DNA of 23,947 nucleotides from a bacterium (GCA_002919115.1 PKER01000129.1:1-23947), one strand, 5' to 3'; shown: positions 1 through 7,891, counted from the first letter of the stretch. Notes: a model not told the origin generated them from the letters alone. Numbers and translations are program-made.

Positions 1-1
1 C

Positions 2-454
2 ACCGGCCCACTGCTCGTGATGCGCGCCGCGCTCCCATCGTTGCGGCGAAGCCGGGGCGCGATCGTGAACGTCTCCTCGGTGGCGGGCCTGCGCGCGGTG
101 CCGGAGTCGGCCGCGTACTGCACCGCGAAGGCGGGCCTGATCATGCTCACCAAGCAGGCGGCGCTGGATCTGGGGCCGGAGGTGCGCGTGAACGCCGTGT
201 GCCCGGGCTGGGTGCGCACGCCGATGGCGGACGGCGAGATGGACGAGCTCGGCCCCGAGCGCGAGGCGGCCTACGCGGCGGTCACCAGGACCACGCCGCT
301 ACGCCGGCCCGCGGACCCCGACGAGCTCGCGGGCGCGATCGCGTACCTGGTCTCCGACGACGCCTCGTTCGTCACCGGCGCGGTGCTCACCGCCGACGGC
401 GGCTCGACGGTGGTGGACGCGGCCGCGATCCCATTCATGGAGGGAGGGGACTGA
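2..454 (+). CDS. SDR family oxidoreductase, 5'-truncated by window edge
   Basis: This is the C-terminal part of a short-chain dehydrogenase/reductase, which normally oxidises an alcohol or reduces a ketone with NAD(P). The frame is open from base 2, so the N-terminal Rossmann glycine motif lies outside the window. Visible family landmarks, in order, are the NVSS strand with the catalytic serine region, the YCTAK form of the YxxxK catalytic pair, VRVNAVCPGWVRTPM after the active site, and the terminal region ending in VLTADGG before the stop. The stop codon overlaps the ATG of the next gene (TGATG), so the two are probably cotranslated. No operator of the kind found elsewhere in this window is visible here, so this pair may not belong to the neighbouring regulon. 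The substrate cannot be told. Confidence 0.9.
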   Translation, partial: TGPLLVMRAALPSLRRSRGAIVNVSSVAGLRAVPESAAYCTAKAGLIMLTKQAALDLGPEVRVNAVCPGWVRTPMADGEMDELGPEREAAYAAVTRTTPLRRPADPDELAGAIAYLVSDDASFVTGAVLTADGGSTVVDAAAIPFMEGGD

Positions 455-1389
455 TGGCAGACGCGCCGCGCATGGTGCTGGTCCTGTCCGAGAACTGGAC
501 GCTCACGCCGCCGCGCGATTTGCGGGCGCTGGTGCGGATGGCGGTCGAGGCCGAGGACGCGGGCTTCGACGCGGTGATGCTCTCCGAGCACGTCGTGCTC
601 GGGCGCAGCGCCGACGCCGAGGGGCGGATGGCGAACCCCCGCGAGTACGCGCTGCCCGGCAACCAGCCGCCGGAGATGCCGTGGCCGAGCTCGCTGGTGC
701 TGCTGAGCGCGATCGCCGCGGCGACCAGCCGCATCCGGCTCGCGGCGGCGGCGATCATCGCCCCGCTGCGCCACCCGCTCGCGCTCGCCAAGGACCTGGC
801 GACCCTCGACCTGTTGAGCGAGGGCCGGCTCGTCGTGCAGCCGACCGTGAGCTGGCACCGCGACGAGTACGACGCGCTGGGGGTGCCCTTCGGGAAGCGC
901 GGCAAGCTGCTGGACGAGCAGCTCGAGATCTGGCGGGGGGCCTGGGCGGAGAGCCCCACCAGATACAAGGGGCGCTTCTACGAGTTCGACGACGTCTGGG
1001 TCGAGCCCAAGCCGTACCGCCCCGACGGGCCGCGCCTTTGGTTCGGGGGCCAGACGCTGCACCCGCCGCTCCTGCGGCGCCTGGTGGAGTACGGCCACGG
1101 CTTCCACCCGCTCGGCCGCCCGACGCCCGAGGAGCTCGAGCTCCTGCGGGCGGCGCTCGCCGAGGCGGGCCGCGACATCTCGGAGCTCGAGCTCGTGGGC
1201 GGCACCCGCGCGAACTTCCCCGACGAGCGCTCGCCCGCCCCGCTCGAGCCGGCGCTTGACTCGATCCCAGAGCAGCGCGAGCAGGGCTTCACCTCGTTCT
1301 GCATCAAGCCCTCGCAGTTCCTCGACGACGCGAGCCGCTTCGGGGAGTGGTGCCGCGAGGTGATCCGGCGGGTCGAGGCCCTCGCGTGA
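454..1389 (+). CDS. LLM-class (luciferase-like) flavin/F420-dependent oxidoreductase
   Basis: The 311-residue product has the layout of a bacterial luciferase-like monooxygenase, a TIM barrel using FMN or coenzyme F420. Supporting segments are the N-terminal VRMAVEAEDAGFDAVMLSEHV, then IRLAAAAIIAPLRHPLALAKDLATLD, LSEGRL, then GVPFGKRGKLLDEQLEIWRG, the YKGRFYEF block and PRLWFGG. The start is set at the ATG overlapping the SDR stop, behind a GGAGGGAGGGG ribosome-binding site; the longer upstream reading frame is antisense-like arginine-rich noise inside the SDR gene. Length is normal for the family. The pairing with an SDR suggests joint oxidation of a ketone, alcohol or ring compound, but neither cofactor choice (FMN or F420) nor substrate can be read from the sequence. 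The gene converges on glutamate dehydrogenase with a gap of only 45 bp. Confidence 0.88.
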   Translation: MADAPRMVLVLSENWTLTPPRDLRALVRMAVEAEDAGFDAVMLSEHVVLGRSADAEGRMANPREYALPGNQPPEMPWPSSLVLLSAIAAATSRIRLAAAAIIAPLRHPLALAKDLATLDLLSEGRLVVQPTVSWHRDEYDALGVPFGKRGKLLDEQLEIWRGAWAESPTRYKGRFYEFDDVWVEPKPYRPDGPRLWFGGQTLHPPLLRRLVEYGHGFHPLGRPTPEELELLRAALAEAGRDISELELVGGTRANFPDERSPAPLEPALDSIPEQREQGFTSFCIKPSQFLDDASRFGEWCREVIRRVEALA

Positions 1390-1393
1390 TCGA

Positions 1394-1435
1394 CCTTCCT
1401 CGTCCCTGAGACGAGCAGGCCGATCGCGTGGGGCT
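1394..1435. repeat. Intergenic element copy A, shared with the gap at 21063-21158
   Basis: Two pieces of this gap recur in the gap after the acyl-CoA synthetase gene. The first piece begins CCTTCCT, contains CCCTGAGA and ends AGGCC, spanning 28 nt in each copy. The second is an exact 14-mer, GATCGCGTGGGGCT (1422-1435 and 21145-21158). The pieces abut here but lie 54 bp apart in the other copy. Both gaps lie downstream of genes. This may be a dispersed genomic repeat or terminator family. Confidence 0.4.
1399..1415. terminator. Short hairpin between convergent genes
   Basis: CTCGTC and GACGAG form a 6-bp perfect stem around a 5-nt loop, in the gap between the LLM oxidoreductase and glutamate dehydrogenase stops. 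It could act for both converging transcripts. There is no T-tract, so intrinsic termination is only a guess. Confidence 0.35.
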
Positions 1436-2727
1436 CAGGGGTACAGGCCGCGCGCCGTGTGCGCGTCGACGACCCGCTTCACGCCGAGGCACAGCGCCGC
1501 CTGGCGCAGCGAGACCCCGCGCTCGGCGGCGAACGTCGCCGCCGAGCGGTAGCTGCGGCGGATCCGCGCCCGCATCCACTCCGCGTCGTTCGAGTCGACC
1601 GCGGCGAGCCCGCGCATGTCGCGGGCCCACTCCAGGTAGCTCGTGATCACGCCGCCCGAGTTCGCGAGCAGGTCGGGCACCACCGTCACCCCGGCTGCCT
1701 CGAGGACCTCGTCGGCGGCCGCGGTCGTCGGGCCGTTCGCGCCCTCGACGATCACCTTCGCCTTCACCTCCGGCGCGTTCGCGGCGGTGATGACGCCGCC
1801 GATCGCGGCGGGCACCAGCACGTCGCAGGGCGCGGTGAGCACGTCGTCGCGCCGCAGCGCCGCCCCGGTGCCGGCTCCGGCGACGCCCTCGCCGTCGTCC
1901 ACCGCCTCGGCGAGCGCGGCCAGGTCGAGGCCCGCCGGGTCGTAGCGCCCGCCGGTGACGTCGCTTGCGGCCACGACGACGAAGCCCGGGTCCTCGCCGA
2001 GCACCTCGGCCACCGTGCGCCCCACGTTGCCGTAGCCGCCGACCGCGACGCGCACGGGCCTCGGCAGCCCCAGGTCGTCGGCGACCATCCGCACGCACTC
2101 GGCGACGCCCAGGCCGGTCGCCGAGCGCCGGCTCTCCGAGCCGCCCACGATCACGGGCTTGCCGGTGACCGTCGCGCCGCCCGCGCCGCCGCGCGCGGTC
2201 GCGTAGGTGTCCATGATCCAGGCCATCTCGCGCTCCCCGGTGTTCATGTCGGGGGCGAGCACGTCGCGCTCCGGCCCGATCACGGGCATGATCTCGTGGG
2301 CGTAGCGGCGGGTGATGCGCTCCAGCTCGCCGACCGAGAGCCGGGCCGGGTCGCAGCGCACGCCGCCCTTGCCGCCGCCGAACGGGATCTCGACGAGGGC
2401 GCACTTCCAGGTCATCGTCATCGCGAGCGCCTTGACGTCGCGCAGGGTCACGTCCGGGTGGAAGCGCACGCCGCCCTTCGCCGGGCCGACCGTGGTGCTG
2501 TGCTGCACCCGGAAGCCGACGAAGGTCTTGACCTCGCCGCTGTCGAGCCGGATCGGCACGGCGACCTCGAGGCTGCGGCGCGGCGTAGTGAGCATCGCGG
2601 TGATGCCGCTCGGCAGGCCGAGGACCCGGCAGGCGGCCTCGGTGCGGGCGACCGCGACGTCCCACGCGTCGCCGCCCTCCGGGACCGGGGACGGCGTGGA
2701 CTTGGGTTTGTGCGCTGGTTCGTTCAT
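1435..2727 (-). CDS. gdhA: Glutamate dehydrogenase (Glu/Leu/Phe/Val dehydrogenase family)
   Basis: The 430-residue cytosolic enzyme should interconvert glutamate with 2-oxoglutarate and ammonia using NAD(P). The dimerisation/substrate domain shows GPAKGGVR (substrate lysine near residue 84), TWKCAL (lysine near 108) and the family signature IPFGGGKGGVRCDP with the catalytic lysine near 120. The coenzyme domain follows, with VGGYGNVGRT as the Rossmann glycine motif and VEGANGPTT further on. Length is usual for the bacterial hexameric type. Its ATG overlaps the EamA stop (ATGA), so it is the last gene of the M24-EamA operon. In this setting it probably recycles glutamate made by the class III aminotransferase or by the P5C-dehydrogenase-like enzyme. 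A leucine or phenylalanine preference cannot be fully excluded, but the sequence reads best as glutamate dehydrogenase. Confidence 0.9.
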   Translation of the reverse strand: MNEPAHKPKSTPSPVPEGGDAWDVAVARTEAACRVLGLPSGITAMLTTPRRSLEVAVPIRLDSGEVKTFVGFRVQHSTTVGPAKGGVRFHPDVTLRDVKALAMTMTWKCALVEIPFGGGKGGVRCDPARLSVGELERITRRYAHEIMPVIGPERDVLAPDMNTGEREMAWIMDTYATARGGAGGATVTGKPVIVGGSESRRSATGLGVAECVRMVADDLGLPRPVRVAVGGYGNVGRTVAEVLGEDPGFVVVAASDVTGGRYDPAGLDLAALAEAVDDGEGVAGAGTGAALRRDDVLTAPCDVLVPAAIGGVITAANAPEVKAKVIVEGANGPTTAAADEVLEAAGVTVVPDLLANSGGVITSYLEWARDMRGLAAVDSNDAEWMRARIRRSYRSAATFAAERGVSLRQAALCLGVKRVVDAHTARGLYP

Positions 2728-3653
2728 GGCGTGTGTGTTGGCACCTCCGGTCCGCGCGCGAGCGCGTTGCTGAGCAAGAGCAGGGCGATCACGACGAGCG
2801 CGATCCCCACGAGCTGCACCGTGGTGACCGCCTCGCCGACGAAGAGGAACGCGAGCCCGACGGCGACCGCCGGCTCGAGCGTGCTGAGCATGGACGCGGC
2901 CCCCGCCGAGATCCGGTCGAGCCCGGCGATGAAGAGGCCCATCGCGGCGACCGTCGAGATCCCGATCAGGGCGGCGAGGGCGCCCCAGCCGGTCGCGTCG
3001 GCGGGGAAGGCGGCGCCGCCGACGGCGCCGACGGCGAACCAGCCGAGGCTCGACAGCAGGTAGACGAAGCCGATCGTCTCGAGCGGCGGCACGGAGCCGT
3101 CGAGGTAGTCCTTGCTCGCGACCAGAAAGCCCGCGAACAGAATGCCCGAGGTGAGCGCGAGCGCGGCGCCCTCCACCGAGAAGCTCCCCGAGACCCCGCC
3201 GATCGTCATCGCGACGCCCGCCATCGCGAGCGCGAGCACCAGGAGCTTGAGCTTCGTGATCGGCTCGCCGAGCGTGAAGCGAGCCATCAGCATCACGATC
3301 AGCGGGTACGTGTAGAGGAGGAGGACCGCGATCGCCGCGCTCGTCAGGTCCAGCGACTTGAAGTAGGTGTAGGTCTGCAGGAACGAGAGGACGGTGACCA
3401 AGAGCAGCTTGCGGCGGTGTGCGCCGACGCGCGGGACTCGCGCGATCAGCGCCGAGATCGCGAGCAGGATCACCGCCGCGGTCGGCATCCGGACGATCAG
3501 CAGGCCGACGGTGTCGGTGCCGTGGTCGTAGGCCACCTTGCTGAAGGTCGCCCCGGTCGCGAAGCAGACCGCCGAGGCGAGGACCATCAGCCCGCCCAGG
3601 AGCGGCGCCTTGCGGGCCGAGCGGTCCGGGGTTGTGGCGGCCGTCGCCGTCAC
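2724..3653 (-). CDS. EamA/DMT family membrane transporter
   Basis: The 309-residue product is an integral membrane protein of the drug/metabolite transporter superfamily. It shows about ten hydrophobic helices in two EamA halves, for example LLGGLMVLASAVCFATGATF near the N terminus, IAVLLLYTYPLIVMLMA in the first half, and ASMLSTLEPAVAVGLAFLF with VTTVQLVGIALVVIALLLL in the second. Members usually export amino acids, other small metabolites or dipeptides. The GTG start is chosen because it overlaps the preceding micro-ORF stop as GTGA, and because the helices begin soon after; its stop overlaps the glutamate dehydrogenase ATG. Its location in a catabolic operon suggests release of an excess intermediate or product, or protection from a toxic one, but direction and substrate are not visible. 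Confidence 0.88.
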   Translation of the reverse strand: MTATAATTPDRSARKAPLLGGLMVLASAVCFATGATFSKVAYDHGTDTVGLLIVRMPTAAVILLAISALIARVPRVGAHRRKLLLVTVLSFLQTYTYFKSLDLTSAAIAVLLLYTYPLIVMLMARFTLGEPITKLKLLVLALAMAGVAMTIGGVSGSFSVEGAALALTSGILFAGFLVASKDYLDGSVPPLETIGFVYLLSSLGWFAVGAVGGAAFPADATGWGALAALIGISTVAAMGLFIAGLDRISAGAASMLSTLEPAVAVGLAFLFVGEAVTTVQLVGIALVVIALLLLSNALARGPEVPTHTP

Positions 3654-3751
3654 GCCGGCGTGACGTGCAGGTCGAACGGCGGGGAGCCGAGGACCACCGG
3701 GTCGCCGTCCGTCACGTGCACGTTCGTGCCGAGGACGAAGAGGCCCGTCAC
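3650..3751 (-). CDS. Putative 33-residue small protein tiled between M24 hydrolase and EamA genes
   Basis: A GTG at 3751 overlaps the stop of the M24 hydrolase as GTGA, and the ORF's own TGA overlaps the GTG of the EamA gene, again as GTGA. The ORF therefore fills the 94-bp gap exactly, with the same 4-bp coupling used by the genes around it. All 33 sense codons end in G or C, matching the codon habit of real genes here. The product begins MTGLFVLGTNVHVTDGD and ends DLHVTPA; it has no clear membrane helix, signal or known motif. I do not recognise it. It could be a real small protein or a translational relay that carries ribosomes from the hydrolase to the transporter. Its position and third-base pattern are seen; its expression is inferred. 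Confidence 0.5.
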   Translation of the reverse strand: MTGLFVLGTNVHVTDGDPVVLGSPPFDLHVTPA

Positions 3752-4920
3752 TTGCGCACCAGGTCGCGGTCGAACCCGCTCAGGATCTCCGGGCCGTCCT
3801 CGGTGACGGCGACCGTGTCGGAGACGAAGATCCCGAACTTCCCCGGGTACGAGAGCAGGCACACGACGTGGAAGGTCATGCCGGCCTCGAGCGGCTCCGG
3901 GCCCTCGGGCCGCAGGCTGAGCGCCTTGCGGCCGACCCAGTCGATGCCGACCGCGTACCCCACGCGGTGGCGCAGCCAGTCGCCGTAGCCCTCCTCGGTG
4001 AGCATGTCGCGGCAGACCGCGTCGACCTCGCCGGTAGTCACCCCGGGCCGCATCTTCGCGATCGCGGCGTCCTGCGCGCGGCGCGCCAGGTCGTAGACCT
4101 TCTCCGCCTCGGGGTTTTCGCCGATCAGGACGGTGCGCGCGAGCGGCGAGTGGTAGTGCAGAAGCGACCCCGACTGCTCGGTCCACACCGTGTCGCCGTC
4201 CTTGATCTCGCGCAGCGCCCAGGCGCCGTGGGCGAGCCAGGTGCGCTCGCCGCTCAGGACGTAGGGCATGTAGTAGGGGAACTCGCTGCCCGCGTGGACG
4301 AGGGCGTCCCAGACCTGGGTCACCACGTCGGCCTCGGTGACCCCGTCGACGGCGGCCTCGATGAAAGCCTCGACGCCGGCCACGGAGATCTGGGCTACGC
4401 GGCGCATGAGCTCGAGCTCCTCGGCGGACTTCACGGTCGCGGTGAGGCGCACGATGTCGGAGGCCTCGACCCACTCGGTGCCGTCGAGCTGTGACCGCAG
4501 CCCGTCGAGGTCGGCGGGCGTGAGGCCCCAGAGGTCGCCCTCGATCCCGACCCGCTTGCCGCGCAGGCCGAGGCCAGCGAGCGTCTCGGCGAGCACGTCG
4601 ACCGGGTCGCGCGGGCTCTCGACGTCGGAGGAGTAGCCGATCACCTCGTCGATCGGCGAGTCGTCGGCGGCGCTGGACTCCTCGAACTTGCGGACCAGGA
4701 ACGCCGAGGTGTCGTGGGTGAGGACGAGGGGCGAGAGCCCGAGGTGCACGCCGGCGGTCATGAAGCCGTGCGGGTCGCCCGCGACGTAGGCCAGATGCTG
4801 GGGCGCGCTCACGATCAGGGCGTCGAGGTCGCGCTCGGCCATGCGCGCTCGGATGGCTGTGTGTCGGCGCTCGTACTCCGCGCGGGAGAAGTTCTCGACA
4901 CCTCGGAACGTCGGCAGCAT
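3748..4920 (-). CDS. M24 / creatinase-fold hydrolase lacking metal ligands (ectoine-hydrolase-like), paralogue 1
   Basis: The 390-residue protein has a creatinase-type N-terminal domain (about 15-150) and a pita-bread M24 domain (about 165-385). In normal M24 peptidases two Asp, one His and two Glu bind metals. Here the matching positions are Glu248, Pro259, Tyr322, about Val353 and Ser367, so metal binding looks lost. A histidine on the usual M24 side-loop (His231) and the Glu-x-x-Gly-x4-Tyr-His pattern at 248-257 are kept. From memory, the latter resembles ectoine hydrolase (DoeA/EutD), where such a Glu is the reported nucleophile. The ATG at 4920 has an AGGAAGG ribosome site; a TTG at 4944 would lie inside the operator and was rejected. 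It is the first gene of its operon. An amidine- or guanidine-type C-N bond is the likely target; true Xaa-Pro peptidase activity is unlikely. Confidence 0.8.
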   Translation of the reverse strand: MLPTFRGVENFSRAEYERRHTAIRARMAERDLDALIVSAPQHLAYVAGDPHGFMTAGVHLGLSPLVLTHDTSAFLVRKFEESSAADDSPIDEVIGYSSDVESPRDPVDVLAETLAGLGLRGKRVGIEGDLWGLTPADLDGLRSQLDGTEWVEASDIVRLTATVKSAEELELMRRVAQISVAGVEAFIEAAVDGVTEADVVTQVWDALVHAGSEFPYYMPYVLSGERTWLAHGAWALREIKDGDTVWTEQSGSLLHYHSPLARTVLIGENPEAEKVYDLARRAQDAAIAKMRPGVTTGEVDAVCRDMLTEEGYGDWLRHRVGYAVGIDWVGRKALSLRPEGPEPLEAGMTFHVVCLLSYPGKFGIFVSDTVAVTEDGPEILSGFDRDLVRK

Positions 4921-4937
4921 TGGCCTTCCTTTCGTAA

Positions 4938-4951
4938 CGAACAAACGTTAG
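4938..4951. promoter_or_regulatory. TetR-type operator 1 (CGAAC-N4-GTTAG)
   Basis: CGAACAAACGTTAG lies 17 bp upstream of the M24 hydrolase ATG and matches the 14-bp palindrome seen at four other starts in the window, with one mismatch in one arm. Binding here would block the hydrolase-EamA-glutamate dehydrogenase operon. Confidence 0.75.
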
Positions 4952-5003
4952 GAAGCCACAGTATGGCGCAAGCGGTGCGCGGGCGCCGCGCGCCCTTCCC
5001 AAA

Positions 5004-5037
5004 CGCAAAGCGCCCCGGAGGGCCGGGGCGCTTTGCG
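5004..5037 (-). terminator. Strong intrinsic-type terminator after the ABC transporter operon
   Basis: A 15-bp perfect stem (CGCAAAGCGCCCCGG with its complement) closes on a 4-nt loop, 36 bp past the ATPase stop. On the minus strand it is followed by TTT and then GGGAAGG, a short T-run. A second small GC hairpin (GGGCGC/GCGCCC, 4981-4995) follows. Together they insulate the importer operon from the divergent-facing M24 promoter. Confidence 0.8.
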
Positions 5038-5073
5038 GAGGAAAGGGCCCGAAGAGGCCCAGAGAGGAGAGGG

Positions 5074-6207
5074 TTAGATTTCGGGAACCAAGAGGGTGTC
5101 CGCCGCGGGCGCATACAGCGTGATCGGCTCGCCCACGCGGACCTCGCCGGAGTCGCGCGCGTCGAGGACGGCGACCACCCGGCCGATCCCGTCGACGCTC
5201 ATCGCCACCTCGCGCTCGTCGCCGAAGAGCAGCGTCTCCTCGACCGTTCCGTCGAGGCGCAGCCCGTCGGCCGGCCCGAGCCGCAGGCTGCGCCGCCGCA
5301 CCGAGAGCACCGCCGGCTCGCCGCCCCCGCCCACCGCGGGCACCTCGAGCTCCTGGCCCGCGCAGTGGACCCAGGCCGTGTCGGCCGAGCGGCGCTCGTG
5401 GCCGTCGACCGGCAGCAGGTTCGCGTTCGCGAAGAAGCTCGCCACGAAGCTGTTGCCGGGGCGGTAGTAGAGCTCCTCCGGCGTGCCGAGCGCGACGATA
5501 CGCCCGTCGCGCATGATCGCGATCCGGTCGGAGAGCGCGAGCGCCTCCTGCTGGTCGTGGGTCACGTAGATGACCGTCGCGTTCAGCTTGCGGTGCAGGC
5601 GGCGGATCTCCTCCTCCATCTGCAGCCGCAGCGTGCGGTCGAGCGCGCCGAGCGGCTCGTCCATGAGGATCAGCGCCGGGTCGTAGGCGAGCGCGCGCCC
5701 GAGCGCGACGCGCTGCTGCTGGCCGCCCGAGAGCTGCCGCGGGTAGCGGTCGCCGAAGCCGGGGAGGCGGATCAGCTCCAGCATCTCCTCGACCTTGTGC
5801 TTGCGCTCGGCCGCGGGCCAACGGCGGATCTTGAGGCCGTAGGCGATGTTGTCCGCCACGGTCATGTGCGGGAAGAGCGCGTACTGCTGGAAGACCATGC
5901 CGATGTCGCGCTCCGCGGGGCTCATGTGCGAGATGTCGCTGCCCCGCAGCAGGATCTGGCCCGAGGTCGGGGCCTCGAAGCCGACGATCAGACGGAGCAT
6001 CGTCGTCTTGCCGGAGCCGCTGGGGCCGAGCAGGGTCAAAAACTCGCCCGGCCTCACGGAGAGGTTGGCCTCGGCAAGCGCCACGGTGGACCCGAAGTGC
6101 TTGCTCACGCCGCGCAGCTCGAGCGCCGCGCCGCGCCCGTTCGTGCCCGCGCGGCCCTCGCCCGTGGGCACGGACGCGGCCGGGATTTGCTCGTCTGAAA
6201 CTGTCAT
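5074..6207 (-). CDS. ABC transporter ATPase, spermidine/putrescine (PotA) type
   Basis: The 377-residue ATP-binding subunit drives an importer. Walker A is GPSGSGKTT (61-69), the Q-loop is in VFQQYALFPHMTV, the signature is LSGGQQQR (159-166), Walker B is LILMDEP with catalytic Glu184, the D-loop is GALD and the switch His217 is in THDQQEA. After about residue 250 comes a TOBE-type regulatory domain, as in PotA, FbpC and related ATPases. Its ATG overlaps the stop of the second permease (ATGA), making it the last gene of the permease-permease-ATPase operon, and a strong terminator follows. The close match to PotA layout suggests a polyamine or a similar cationic or amino compound, but ATPases do not set specificity. 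Confidence 0.92.
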   Translation of the reverse strand: MTVSDEQIPAASVPTGEGRAGTNGRGAALELRGVSKHFGSTVALAEANLSVRPGEFLTLLGPSGSGKTTMLRLIVGFEAPTSGQILLRGSDISHMSPAERDIGMVFQQYALFPHMTVADNIAYGLKIRRWPAAERKHKVEEMLELIRLPGFGDRYPRQLSGGQQQRVALGRALAYDPALILMDEPLGALDRTLRLQMEEEIRRLHRKLNATVIYVTHDQQEALALSDRIAIMRDGRIVALGTPEELYYRPGNSFVASFFANANLLPVDGHERRSADTAWVHCAGQELEVPAVGGGGEPAVLSVRRRSLRLGPADGLRLDGTVEETLLFGDEREVAMSVDGIGRVVAVLDARDSGEVRVGEPITLYAPAADTLLVPEI

Positions 6208-7007
6208 TCGTCGGTAGACCTCGCGAATTTGAGGGCCAGGATCATCAGGATGCTCGTAGCGACCATGAGCAGGGTGGCGACGGCCATGATCACCGGGTCG
6301 ACCCCGAGTCGCGCGGAGTCGAGGATCGCCTTGGGCAGGGTGGTCAGCCCCGGCCCCCCGATGAAGTTGATGAAGACCGCCTCGTCGAAGCTGGTGACGA
6401 CGGCGAGGACGAACCCGCCGATCATCGCCGGCGCGAGCAGGCGCAGGGTGATCCCGAACCAGGCCCGCGCGCGGCTGGCGCCGGTGACCATCGCGGCGAG
6501 CTCGAGCTCGACGGGGATCCGGCTCAGCGCGGCGGAGGTCACGACCAGCATGAGCGGCAGCGCGAGCACCGTGTTGGCGAGCACCAGCCCGGCGTAGGTC
6601 CCGAGCAGCCCGAAGTCGGCCAACACGCCGTACATCGCGACGGCGAACGCGGAGATCGGGATGATGATCCCGGCGAGGCCGCCGACGTGCAGGACGTTGC
6701 GTCCGGGCAGGCGGCTGCGGTGGATCGCGAACACGGCCGGCACCGCGATCACCGCCGACAGCAGGCCGACCGGGAGCGCGATCTTCAGCGAGAGCATCAG
6801 CGCGTCGCGCCAGATCTGGTCGGTGAACAGCGTCTCGTACTGGCGGAACCCCCAGGTGTCCGGCGGCACGCCGAAGTAGGGGTCGTTGGAGAACGAGAGC
6901 ACCGCGGTGAGCAGCACCGGGGCGAGCAGGAACGCCGCGGCGAGCGTGACGGTCACGAAGCCGGCGATCCGCGTGATGCGGTCGCTCGTGCGGGGCGAGA
7001 GCCTCAT
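6204..7007 (-). CDS. ABC transporter permease, PotC type
   Basis: The 267-residue membrane protein has about six helices, starting with VTLAAAFLLAPVLLTAVLSF. It carries the cytoplasmic coupling loop with the EAA-type sequence ELAAMVTGASRARAWFGITL, followed by LRLLAPAMIGGF, where it contacts the ATPase. It begins at an ATG overlapping the previous permease stop (ATGA) and ends overlapping the ATPase start. The much longer upstream frame, which runs antisense-like through the other permease, was rejected because it is arginine- and histidine-rich and has no membrane helices. With the adjacent permease it should form the heterodimeric channel. Family: binding-protein-dependent transport permeases, spermidine/putrescine branch. 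Confidence 0.9.
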   Translation of the reverse strand: MRLSPRTSDRITRIAGFVTVTLAAAFLLAPVLLTAVLSFSNDPYFGVPPDTWGFRQYETLFTDQIWRDALMLSLKIALPVGLLSAVIAVPAVFAIHRSRLPGRNVLHVGGLAGIIIPISAFAVAMYGVLADFGLLGTYAGLVLANTVLALPLMLVVTSAALSRIPVELELAAMVTGASRARAWFGITLRLLAPAMIGGFVLAVVTSFDEAVFINFIGGPGLTTLPKAILDSARLGVDPVIMAVATLLMVATSILMILALKFARSTDE

Positions 7008-7891
7008 GCGATCGCCCTCACGAGCCGCTCGCGGCCGACGAGCGCGACGACCAGGCCGAGGATCACGATGGCGATCACGAGCAGCACCACCGATGCCGCG
7101 CTCGCCACGCCGTAGTCGAAGAAGGTGAGGATCCGGTCCTGGATGAAGGTCGCCATGAACGGCGTCTGCGCGCCGCCCAGCAGGACCGGGGTGACGTAGA
7201 AGCCCAGCGAGATCGCGAACACCAGCGCCGTGCTGGCGACGATGCCGGGCATCGCGAGCGGCAGGACGATCGTGCGGATGATCCGGGCGCGGGACGCGCC
7301 CATGCTGCGCGCGGCCGAAAGCAGCGAGTCGTCGATGGTGAGCAGCGCCCCGTAGATGGAGACGGCCGCGTAGGGGACCATCGTGTAGACCATGCCGAGC
7401 AGCACGGCGGTCGGCGTGTAAAGAAGATCGAGCCCGCTCAGGCCGACGACATCGAGCAGCTGGTTGAGCGCGCCGTTCTCGGCGATCAGCAGAACGATCG
7501 CGTAGTTCTTGGTCACGGTGCCCATCCAGAACGGCGTGAGCACAGCCAGCCAGAGCACGATGCGCGCGAACGTGCTCTTGGTCGAGCGGATGTACCAGGA
7601 GCAGATCCCGCCGATGCCCACCGCCAGCACGGCCACGATCACGGAGCCGATGACGGTGGTGATGAGCGCCTTGCGCCCCGCGGCGCTCTCGAAGACGGCC
7701 GCGTAGTTGCTGAGGCCGTCGCCCGTGGAGAAGGAGTCGATGCCCAGCTTCACCAGCGGGTAGAGCACGAACATGCCGAGCAGGATGAGCAGCGGCGTGA
7801 TCAGCGCCAGCGCAGGGCGGTTGCCGAGGATCGATGTCCACGCCCGCCGCTGCCTTGTCGATTGAGAAGTCCTTGCCGGGACGGTTGTCAC
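7004..7891 (-). CDS. ABC transporter permease, PotB type
   Basis: The 295-residue permease has an N-terminal cytoplasmic tail followed by ALITPLLILLGMFVLYPLV and about five more helices. Its EAA coupling loop reads SAARSMGASRARIIRTIVLP, then LAMPGI. It is the first gene of the importer operon and starts at a GTG behind GGGAGGA, a good ribosome site with four bases between. The operator at 7929-7942 lies just upstream and faces the divergent binding-protein gene. In Pot-type systems PotB and PotC form the pore; the split arrangement here (binding protein transcribed the other way) keeps both halves under matching operators. Substrate is inferred only from the family and the neighbouring catabolic genes. 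Confidence 0.9.
   Translation of the reverse strand: MTTVPARTSQSTRQRRAWTSILGNRPALALITPLLILLGMFVLYPLVKLGIDSFSTGDGLSNYAAVFESAAGRKALITTVIGSVIVAVLAVGIGGICSWYIRSTKSTFARIVLWLAVLTPFWMGTVTKNYAIVLLIAENGALNQLLDVVGLSGLDLLYTPTAVLLGMVYTMVPYAAVSIYGALLTIDDSLLSAARSMGASRARIIRTIVLPLAMPGIVASTALVFAISLGFYVTPVLLGGAQTPFMATFIQDRILTFFDYGVASAASVVLLVIAIVILGLVVALVGRERLVRAIA

Noticed and set aside
1459..3063. 534-codon plus-strand frame opposite glutamate dehydrogenase and EamA
   Set aside because: It is rich in Arg, His, Ala and Gly with no domain, and arises because GC-rich genes leave the opposite strand open. The minus-strand proteins are clear family members.
4921..4944. Upstream TTG start for the M24 hydrolase adding eight residues
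   Set aside because: The TTG falls inside the operator and has no ribosome-binding site, while the ATG at 4920 has AGGAAGG just upstream.
5074..5078. Isolated GTTAG-like half-sites (near 5073-5077 and 20340-20344)
   Set aside because: Neither has a CTAAC or CGAAC arm nine bases away and both lie at or inside gene ends, so they are not counted as operators.
3650..5821. 723-codon minus-strand frame through the M24 and ATPase genes
   Set aside because: It is arginine/alanine-rich noise in the wrong frame of two recognisable genes. Only its last 33 codons (3650-3751), which lie outside those genes, were kept as a candidate.
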